DNA of 64,000 nt, taken from Bacillus methanolicus (GTDB taxonomy: Bacteria; Bacillota; Bacilli; Bacillales; Cytobacillaceae). The notes under the pieces were generated by a model. It did no database searches and was not told where the DNA came from. It saw nothing but the letters and a program-made list of their open reading frames with translations. Below, piece after piece: positions 58,226 to 64,000 of the stretch. Each line of letters starts with the position of its first letter. The first letter of the stretch is position 1. The stretch lies in assembly GCF_008764295.1 (NCBI RefSeq), contig NZ_VTQX01000019.1:1-64000 (forward strand). The letters are read 5' to 3'. Both the position numbers and the translations under genes were made by a program.

Positions 58226-58786
58226 TCACGACTTTGAAACAGAAACCCATTTTAAAATAAGTGCTCTAATTCCAAGTCCAATAAGAATGTAATATAAGAA
58301 GGAGTACATGTAATTTCATTTAATATAACAAACAAGGTTAATCCAATTGCATAAGGGTTCCCCGATAAAAGCATATACAAAAGCCATGACAATTTGGGCT
58401 GAAATAAATGATTTCCATGTTCGGTTATATTGGAAAAGCAACATATAGGCAACAGGTACCAACGAAACATCAAACGGAAATGCACTTGGAATTACGGGCA
58501 GAAATTCAATAGGATATTCCCAAAATGAAAATTGCAACCCTATTGTGTCCAATAAAATTGTGATCACCATGACAATAACTCCAAACAGTATGGATTCTAC
58601 TAGCCATTCTCGTTTCTTTGTGTATATCCACAAAATCCAAGGTGAAATGAAGAAGGACAACAACAGCCACCATTCCCATGTCAAAAATTCATACTCCAAC
58701 CACCCCGTCGCATCCATCTCAAATAATTTGTCTTCCAACAATCGGACTTTCTCAACATTTTCATGGCGAGTGCTTACTATAATCAC
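58226..58786 (-). pseudogene. CBO0543-type membrane protein with an in-frame stop
   Basis: A polytopic protein with the segments EFLTWEWWLLLSFFISPWIL, LLDTIGLQFSFWEYPIEFLP and FVYAFIGEPLCNW, typical of the CBO0543 family. The frame meets TGA at 58316-58318. Reading on without a frame change gives NYMYSFLYYILIGLGIRALI and then LKWVSVSKS to a stop at 58226, which is the expected C-terminus. A Trp is usual at the interrupted site, so TGG to TGA is likely. The apparent GTG start (58786) overlaps its RBS and is uncertain. No function is known. Confidence 0.75.
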
Positions 58787-58986
58787 CTCAATAGAGAATA
58801 TTAATATTACTAAATTATTTTAGCCTTTTGGGGATAATGTATTCCTTAAGTGGGACTTTGCTATTTTCTCACGGATCTGGCGACCCATACAACTTTTTTC
58901 TTTTGCCGCTAATTTTTTTTCAAGATACTTATAAACGGGTTAGCATTTGTACATTTTAAAAGAGAAAAAAGGAAGGGGCTTTTCTA

Positions 58987-60492
58987 TTGGTATGGATTTT
59001 TGGACTATACTTATTAAATACTGGTTTTATGATCATTATGGCTATTCGTGAGGTTCGGCGACCAGCAGTGGCGTTAAATTGGATAGCCATTAGTTTAATA
59101 TTCCCTGTGATTGGTTTTGGGCTCTATCTGATTACATCTAATCCCATACGTATGAATGGTGGTCAAAAGCCGGCCTCTACTTCTAACAAATCAGAAAAAT
59201 TGCCTGATTCGTATAGCCACTCAGCAAAAGTAATCGCACAAGCATTGAACCACATGAGCGTGGGAGGATTAAGGTCTGGTCAAATACAAGTGCTAATAAA
59301 TGGAATGAAAACGTATGAAAGATTTATGGAATCTATAAAGAACGCCAAAAAAACGATTGACCTGGAATATTACATATATAAAGCCGACCAAATTGGAAGG
59401 CGTATGACGGACCTGCTGATCGAACGATCAATGGACGGTGTGCACATCCGCTTTATTAGGGACGGTTGGGGGAGCCGGAAATTATCCAGAACTGAGATTT
59501 CCCGGATGATGGATGCGGGGATCGAGTTCAGGACCATTTTTCCTTTACGTCCCCCTTGGATATTTTCAGCCCTGAATAATCGAGATCATTGCAAGATCGC
59601 CCTAATCGACGGTAGGGAAGCTTTTACCGGCGGGATTAATATTGGGGATGAATATGCGGGATTAAAGCCAAATGCAGGGTTCTGGCGTGATACTCATGTA
59701 AGAATAGCTGGTGAAGCATCATCTGATTTGAAAAATATCTTCGAACACCATTGGAATATCGCTTCGCCAGAACAAATAAAGTCAGTATTCAGAATCAAAA
59801 CAAAGCCAGGAAAAAATGGTTCCCCAATCCCTGCTACAACCAGCTTACCAAAACCATTTACCATGATGGCAGAATGGAGCAACGAGTTGGCAACTATTCA
59901 AGAAGCACACGCGCATAAAGATCCGGGCAGTGAGAAAATGAACCAAGCCTATGTACAAACAGTTGAAGGTAATCCTGGGATTCCTACGCCTTTTATTAGG
60001 GAAGCCTACTTTATTGGAATAACACAAGCCACAAAAACCATTGATATCACTACACCCTACTTTGTGCCAGATCAAGATATCATTATGGGACTAAAGACGG
60101 CAGTGGCACGTGAAGTACGTGTAAGATTGCTGGTTCCCCGGGAAGTCGATCAAAAAATCGTAGACCGTGCAAGCTTTACTTATTATGGGGAGTTGTTGGA
60201 AGCGGGGGTTCATATCTACTTATATAACAAAGGAATGCTCCACGCGAAGACAATGGTTATCGATGGGGAAATTGCGGAAGTAGGAGCAGCAAACTACGAT
60301 ATGAGAAGTTTTCGCTTAAATTACGAAGTGAGTGAATTTTTTTACAGTAAAGACGTGGCAAAAGAACTTACACAGCAATTTGAACAGGATTTAAATGATT
60401 CTGTCCCTTTGAAAATGGAGGATTTAAAGCAGCGCTATCCTTCACAGCGTTTAATGCAGCGGGGTGCCCGTCTCCTTTTTCCGTTGCTATAG
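58987..60492 (+). CDS. cls: Cardiolipin synthase (phospholipase D family)
   Basis: A 501-residue membrane enzyme condensing two phosphatidylglycerols to cardiolipin. Two N-terminal hydrophobic helices (about 1-50, PLDc_N), then two HKD motifs, HCKIALIDG near residue 201 with GGINIGDEYAG, and HAKTMVIDGE near residue 419 with GAANYDMRSF. The frame is intact, unlike its neighbours. TTG start at 58987 with GGAAGGGG upstream. B. subtilis has several such paralogues; which one this is cannot be told here. Confidence 0.9.
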   Translation: MVWIFGLYLLNTGFMIIMAIREVRRPAVALNWIAISLIFPVIGFGLYLITSNPIRMNGGQKPASTSNKSEKLPDSYSHSAKVIAQALNHMSVGGLRSGQIQVLINGMKTYERFMESIKNAKKTIDLEYYIYKADQIGRRMTDLLIERSMDGVHIRFIRDGWGSRKLSRTEISRMMDAGIEFRTIFPLRPPWIFSALNNRDHCKIALIDGREAFTGGINIGDEYAGLKPNAGFWRDTHVRIAGEASSDLKNIFEHHWNIASPEQIKSVFRIKTKPGKNGSPIPATTSLPKPFTMMAEWSNELATIQEAHAHKDPGSEKMNQAYVQTVEGNPGIPTPFIREAYFIGITQATKTIDITTPYFVPDQDIIMGLKTAVAREVRVRLLVPREVDQKIVDRASFTYYGELLEAGVHIYLYNKGMLHAKTMVIDGEIAEVGAANYDMRSFRLNYEVSEFFYSKDVAKELTQQFEQDLNDSVPLKMEDLKQRYPSQRLMQRGARLLFPLL

Positions 60493-60570
60493 CCATCAAC
60501 ATCTGAAGAAGGTTTTCTACTATAAAACACTTTCAAAAAAGCCCTAAGGTAATCTAAAACTTGATATTAT

Positions 60571-60598
60571 CCCCTACAAGTAGACAGTGTAAAAAGAC
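60571..60598. repeat. Left terminal inverted repeat of the IS
   Basis: Contains CAAGTAGACAG then TGTAAAAAGAC; matches the right end (61838-61867) with a 2-base difference near the tip and one A length difference. A small hairpin (ACCATTTT/AGATGGT, about 60598-60615) follows, of the sort that shields transposase translation from outside transcripts. Confidence 0.75.
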
Positions 60599-60642
60599 CA
60601 TTTTAAAAGATGGTGTTACACTTAACTTGGAAGGGATTTTTT

Positions 60643-60975
60643 ATGGGGAAAACAGGAAGGTCAAATCAAATATATACAGAAGAATTTAAGGGAAATGCTG
60701 TAAAACTGTATAAGGAAGGAAACAAAAGTTATAAAACGTTAACGAAAGAACTAGGTCTTCGAAGCTCAACTCAATTAAAAAGTTGGGTAAAGAAGTTTGA
60801 TAATAATGAGTCCTTTGAAGATTTAAGAGGGCGTACTAGCAGTAATACAGAATCTAATCCACTTAAGGGACGACCAAAAAAGAGCTTTAAAAGTATTGAA
60901 GAAGAAAGAGATTATTATAAAGCTCAAGTTGAATACCTAAAAAAGCGGTATCCAAATCTACACGGGGAGGGATGA
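60643..60975 (+). CDS. IS3-family transposase OrfA
   Basis: A 110-residue DNA-binding protein with a helix-turn-helix (YTEEFKGNAVKLYKEGNKSY, LTKELGLRSSTQLKSWVKKF) and a C-terminal coiled part (EEERDYYKAQVEYLKKRY) for multimerisation. I chose ATG at 60643 after GGAAGGG; an upstream ATG at 60610 lies in the leader hairpin region. It ends overlapping orfB by ATGA. Confidence 0.9.
   Translation: MGKTGRSNQIYTEEFKGNAVKLYKEGNKSYKTLTKELGLRSSTQLKSWVKKFDNNESFEDLRGRTSSNTESNPLKGRPKKSFKSIEEERDYYKAQVEYLKKRYPNLHGEG
60939..60945 (+). promoter_or_regulatory. Programmed -1 frameshift site A AAA AAG
   Basis: The heptamer is in register in orfA (CTA AAA AAG). A -1 slip continues as AAA GCG GTA TCC and runs open into the orfB frame, so an OrfAB transposase can be made, as in other IS3 elements. 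Confidence 0.85.
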
Positions 60976-61838
60976 TTCAAAAATCAAGACGATTTGAATT
61001 AATAAATGAATTAAGGGGTAGCTATCCCATCACTTGGTTAATTGAGATTGCACAAGTTTCAAGGTCAGGGTATTATAAGTGGCTTAAATCGAGATCCATT
61101 AGAGAAGATAAGCAAACGAAACAAAGGATTTTGGAATCACATATAATGGCTATACACTTTACATACCCTTTTTACGGTTATCCTCGTATGGAAGTGGCCC
61201 TAAAAGAAGAAGGATTTCGTATAAATCATAAAAAAGTATATCGGTTGATGAAGGAATTGAATATTCAAGCTGAAATTAGAAAGAAACGTCCATTCTTTGG
61301 TAAAAAACCTTCGGTTATTTATTCCAATTTATTAAATCGTAACTTTAAGGCTGTAAAGCCTGATCAAAAATATGTTACCGACATCACGTACATTCAAGTC
61401 GGTGATTCATTTTATTATCTTTCAGTTATTCTAGATCTCTATAATAATGAGGTTTTAGCCTGGGAAATTTCAAAGAGGAATGACCTGGACCTAGTTCTTA
61501 AAACACTTGATCAATTAATACAAAAAAGAGACGTGTACGGAGCGATCCTACATTCAGATCAAGGCTTCCAATACACGTCTAAACAATACAACAAAAGATT
61601 GAAGAATTTAGGAATTCAAGGCAGTCACTCTCGCAAAGGAAACTGTCTTGATAACGCCTGTATTGAATCGTTCTTCTCCCATCTCAAGACAGAGAAGTTG
61701 TATCGCTCACAGTTTAAAACAGAAAAAGAATTAATTCAAGTAATCGAAGAATACATATATCTTTATAACTTTAAAAGATTCCAGAAAAAACTAAACCAGT
61801 GTGCTCCGGTTGAATACCGAATCACACTGGCAGCTTAG
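60972..61838 (+). CDS. IS3-family transposase OrfB, DDE catalytic part
   Basis: A 288-residue rve-type integrase domain. Catalytic triad: Asp in YVTDITYIQV, Asp in LHSDQGFQYTS and Glu in NACIESFFSHLKTEKLY with the usual 35-residue spacing. The N-terminal HTH_21-like part has FYGYPRMEVALKEEGFRINH. ATG overlaps the orfA stop. Expected to act mainly as the fused OrfAB product. Confidence 0.93.
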   Translation: MIQKSRRFELINELRGSYPITWLIEIAQVSRSGYYKWLKSRSIREDKQTKQRILESHIMAIHFTYPFYGYPRMEVALKEEGFRINHKKVYRLMKELNIQAEIRKKRPFFGKKPSVIYSNLLNRNFKAVKPDQKYVTDITYIQVGDSFYYLSVILDLYNNEVLAWEISKRNDLDLVLKTLDQLIQKRDVYGAILHSDQGFQYTSKQYNKRLKNLGIQGSHSRKGNCLDNACIESFFSHLKTEKLYRSQFKTEKELIQVIEEYIYLYNFKRFQKKLNQCAPVEYRITLAA

Positions 61839-61867
61839 TCTTTTTTAGGCTGTCTACTTGACAGGGG
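61838..61867. repeat. Right terminal inverted repeat of the IS
   Basis: GTCTTTTTTAGGC-TGTCTACTTGACAGGGG; begins in the orfB stop region. See the left repeat. Confidence 0.75.
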
Positions 61868-61902
61868 TAAGACCAACTGAGGGCCTATTTGAACAATTAT
61901 GT

Positions 61903-62755
61903 TTAAAACGAGCCATTCTTTAACTCTGGTAAATACGGTGGTATTGGTACATTAATGGTTGATGCCGGTATCTCAAGGATCTTTCCAATTTGAATATCGT
62001 AGGGTGAAATGAATGCGTTGGCTTTCTGTAGATGTTCAACGGATATGCCATATTGATTAGCCAGCGATTGTAAAGTATCTTCTTCAGTTACGGTATGCTG
62101 GGTACGCAACTTTTCGATTTTACATGCTGATTGCTTAAATGTTGGCTGTTTGGATAGTGGATCGGTAAAATCCGCTGTTAACTCATTTGCGGCTTCCCGT
62201 CTTTCCCAACTGCCAAAATGAAAGGGAACAAATACTAGTCCTTTTTGTACCACATTGCCAATTCTAGCAAAACGATTGTAGTAAGCAGAATTCGGTGGTA
62301 GCTGTACAAAGCCGAGTATTGGCATCTAGTAAATGAGTTTGCAAGCCGGCCCTGCGGAACTTTGCGATTGTATAGTAATCCTCTAAGAGACCTTGTCCGG
62401 TTGAATCGCTATTTGACCCTCTCTGTTTTAGAGAATCGGTCGCTTTTTTTACCATTAAATTCATCGCCTCATCCCATGTTGCAGGAACCAACTTTCCGGA
62501 AGAATCACGGATCATGGGAGTTAACAGGCGATCAGGGCTGTTATTGGCATACCACTGATTTTCCCCTTTGGGGCCAAGTCTGCCTCTGTTAATGGGGTGG
62601 GCACTGTTTCCCTTGATTCCGACTATCTTCTCATCTTTCACGGCTATATAGCAGCCGCAGCCGATTGAGCATATATTACAGGTACTGTACACCCACTTAT
62701 CAATATCTCCCTGGCTGTACATATTTATATCGGTTCTTTCCGTTTCCCAGGACAT
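61903..62755 (-). pseudogene. Molybdopterin oxidoreductase with LysM tail, large internal deletion
   Basis: The N-terminal part (from ATG at 62755, AGGAGGAA upstream, MSWETERTDINMYSQGD) has the [4Fe-4S] Cys set CNICSIGCGC and GRLGPKGENQWYANN, then LLDANTRLCTATTEFCLLQS. It stops at 62264. The C-terminal part (62325-61903) resumes as VQKGLVFVPFHFGSWERREA in the molybdopterin dinucleotide-binding domain and ends in a LysM domain (TVTEEDTLQSLANQYGISVE). Several hundred residues of the catalytic middle are missing, so the enzyme cannot work. It resembles formate dehydrogenase or nitrate reductase relatives of Bacillus. Confidence 0.82.
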
Positions 62756-62889
62756 TGAACTTCCTCCTTGGATAGTAGTTTTGAGAAAAAAGATTATGCT
62801 GTTAGCGAAGGGCAGATATGTAAAAAGATGGAATGATATATTTTGTTTGCTTAGCCCCATAAATCCTTTCCAATTCAGCAGCTGAGTGT

Positions 62890-63218
62890 TCAAGGTTGGT
62901 CTTTATCTCCTGGAATAACGGCATTTCTTGCTGATTCCAGGTACGGAAGATTCATCCATTCAACTGCTCTTTTCCATGCTCGAAATGTAGGGTGGGCTAT
63001 TTCATTATCATGATAAATAATAGACAGAAATTCTGACATGTTCTTTAGTTCGGCCCCATCATTTGAAAGCTCTTGCATTATTTTTTTAATCATTTCCAGT
63101 TGCTCTCTCAAATAGTTTGAAGCAAAATCGCAATCGGGTGATCAGAATTTTCAATTTCCTTTATTGCTTTTTCAGTTTGGTTTTGAAGATCTGAATATAA
63201 CTCCTTCAGTTGTAACAA
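62890..63218 (-). pseudogene. Small unknown gene upstream of the oxidoreductase, frameshifted
   Basis: From a TTG at 63218 with GAGAGG upstream the frame reads LQLKELYSDLQNQTEKAIKE and IENSDHPIAI, then stops. A one-base change of frame near 63140 continues ASNYLREQLEMIKKIMQELS and EWMNLPYLESARNAV to 62890. The two halves join into one helical protein of about 109 residues. I do not recognise the family. Its place just before the oxidoreductase suggests an accessory protein of that enzyme, lost with it. Confidence 0.5.
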
Positions 63219-63432
63219 TAAATTTCCTCTCTTTCATAAATAATTGCAATGCTCGCGGGCAGCGCTCACATTCTTTACTAAATTTCCCAATCATTTGAGG
63301 AATATACTTTAGATGGAACCACTTTCCTCCATTAAATGTGAGAAGTTAGGTAATTTTTTTTAAGTCGGAGTAGCCGTAAAAATTTGATGTATCCCTTTTA
63401 ATGGCTACGAAAAACCCTTAGATCATTTAAAT
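63219..63432. other. Gene-free interval with a hairpin
   Basis: No coding region seen. GTAGCC...GGCTAC (about 63369-63405) forms a stem near the 3' end of the next minus-strand gene and may be its terminator. Confidence 0.4.
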
Positions 63433-63654
63433 CTAAGGGCTTAACAACACTATTAGTCCACCTAATAAACCGCCTAATAATCCGCTTAGAAATGGGTTAG
63501 CCTAATAAGGTCCCCAAAAGAAGGGTCTAAAGGGGAATGGCCTAAAAAAGGGCCTAAAGAAAAATGGCCTTATACCCCAAATCCTTTGGTCTAAATTTTC
63601 AACCTGATTATTTTCCTGAGATAAATTGTAATCATATTGCGGTTCTGGATTCAT
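63433..63654 (-). pseudogene. Small Phe/Pro/Arg-rich protein with glycine-zipper tail, interrupted by TAG
   Basis: ATG at 63654 after GAAGGTG opens MNPEPQYDYNLSQENNQ, then IRPFFFRPFFRPFPFRPFFW and GPY before TAG (63502-63504). The same frame continues ANPFLSGLLGGLLGGLIVLL SP to 63433. The Gly-zipper hydrophobic tail matches small Bacillus proteins of the spore or envelope type, which I cannot name. The stop separates it from the basic-aromatic part, so the gene looks disrupted. Confidence 0.5.
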
Positions 63655-64000
63655 GAAAAGCACCTTCATTTCATTTTTAATCCAGAATATGCATTTACCT
63701 ATTTTTATTCTTGGGTTAATATCCCTAATTTAAAATGAAAGAGATACACGGTAAAAAAAGAACTATGAAGGCAGAAGGAAATTAAAACGTTGTATACCTA
63801 TAATGAATTATAAATAAATACTGAGGTTGATACCGGGGATAGGAAAATTTTTTAGAATTGATAATAAAACATTTTATTCGAAGAATAATACTTTTGTACT
63901 AAATCATAAACGGGAGGAATGGCATGGCAAATCAAATGGATTACTAACCAAATTAAAGCAAAGCAGAGGCAACATCTATGTTTAATGATGTTCACTAAAG
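63655..64000. other. Window end; possible start of a disrupted small ORF
   Basis: A strong RBS CGGGAGGA precedes ATG at 63924, giving MANQMDY before TAA. The same frame continues PN-stop-SKAEATSMFNDVH-stop. The good initiation site suggests a small gene with several stops, but I cannot identify it. The rest is AT-rich without recognisable features. Confidence 0.25.

Larger units (their letters stand above)
60571..61867 (+). mobile_element. IS3-family insertion sequence
   Basis: About 1.3 kb with imperfect terminal inverted repeats: left 60571-60598 (CCCCTACAAGTAGACAG and TGTAAAAAGAC) and right 61838-61867, whose reverse complement begins CCCCTGTCAAGTAGACAG. It holds overlapping orfA and orfB with a slippery A6G. 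The exact tips are unsure; if they lie at the CAAGTAGACAG core, CCCC/GGGG would be flanking. I see no clear 3-bp target duplication. All coding parts look intact, so it may be active. Confidence 0.85.

Noticed and set aside
60568-61870. Target-site duplication of the IS
   Set aside because: The flanks read CCC and GGG, which are inverted rather than direct; no convincing duplication.

Overview
This window is low-to-moderate GC chromosomal DNA from an endospore-forming member of the Bacillaceae, close in gene order to Bacillus subtilis. The evidence is the unbroken order ctsR-mcsA-mcsB-clpC-radA, yacL-ispD-ispF-gltX-cysE-cysS-mrnC-rlmB-rae1-sigH-rpmG-secE-nusG, rplKAJL-rpoBC, the str operon, the S10-spc-alpha ribosomal clusters, ecfA1-ecfA2-ecfT-truA and rplM-rpsI. 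AGGAGG-type ribosome binding sites, GTG and TTG starts, a CtsR box, a Cys T-box leader and a CwlJ-type spore cortex hydrolase fit the same group.

Layout. 1-629: no gene, then the ctsR promoter and operator. 630-5204: class III heat-shock operon. 5438-6826: a markedly divergent radA. The disA gene that normally follows radA is absent; about 540 bp without a recognisable gene stand in its place. 7368-15460: membrane PIN protein, isoprenoid genes, GluRS, then the T-box controlled cysE-cysS group with RNA maturation and decay genes. 15530-17515: sigH, rpmG, secE, nusG. 17834-21338: L11, L1, L10 and L12 genes plus ybxB. 21612-28894: rpoB and rpoC. 29128-33845: L7Ae-like protein, S12, S7, EF-G, EF-Tu. 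33915-35023: a redox-sensor-type HxlR regulator divergent from a nitroreductase, lying between the str and S10 operons. 35554-50782: 31 translation, secretion and transcription genes in one direction. 51574-55829: ECF transporter energising module, truA, rplM, rpsI.

The right end (about 55.9-64.0 kb) differs in character. A tyrosine integrase lies directly behind the rpsI terminator. It is followed by broken genes: a truncated alpha/beta hydrolase, cwlJ with a frameshift in an A8 run, a CBO0543-type membrane protein with an in-frame TGA, a molybdopterin oxidoreductase with a large internal deletion, and two small disrupted genes. Among them sit an apparently intact cardiolipin synthase and an IS3-family element with a programmed -1 frameshift site. 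This is a decaying accessory segment beside a conserved ribosomal anchor.

The most unusual signals are: (1) the divergent RadA together with loss of disA; (2) a family of roughly 130-150 nt structured repeats, two in tandem between rplK and rplA and one after rplQ, whose stems differ in sequence but keep pairing; (3) a hairpin between the nusG Shine-Dalgarno sequence and its start codon; (4) the YodB/CatR-like regulator and nitroreductase pair with a TTAC-N5-GTAA palindrome; (5) the cluster of disrupted genes next to the integrase. No CRISPR array, tRNA or rRNA gene was recognised.
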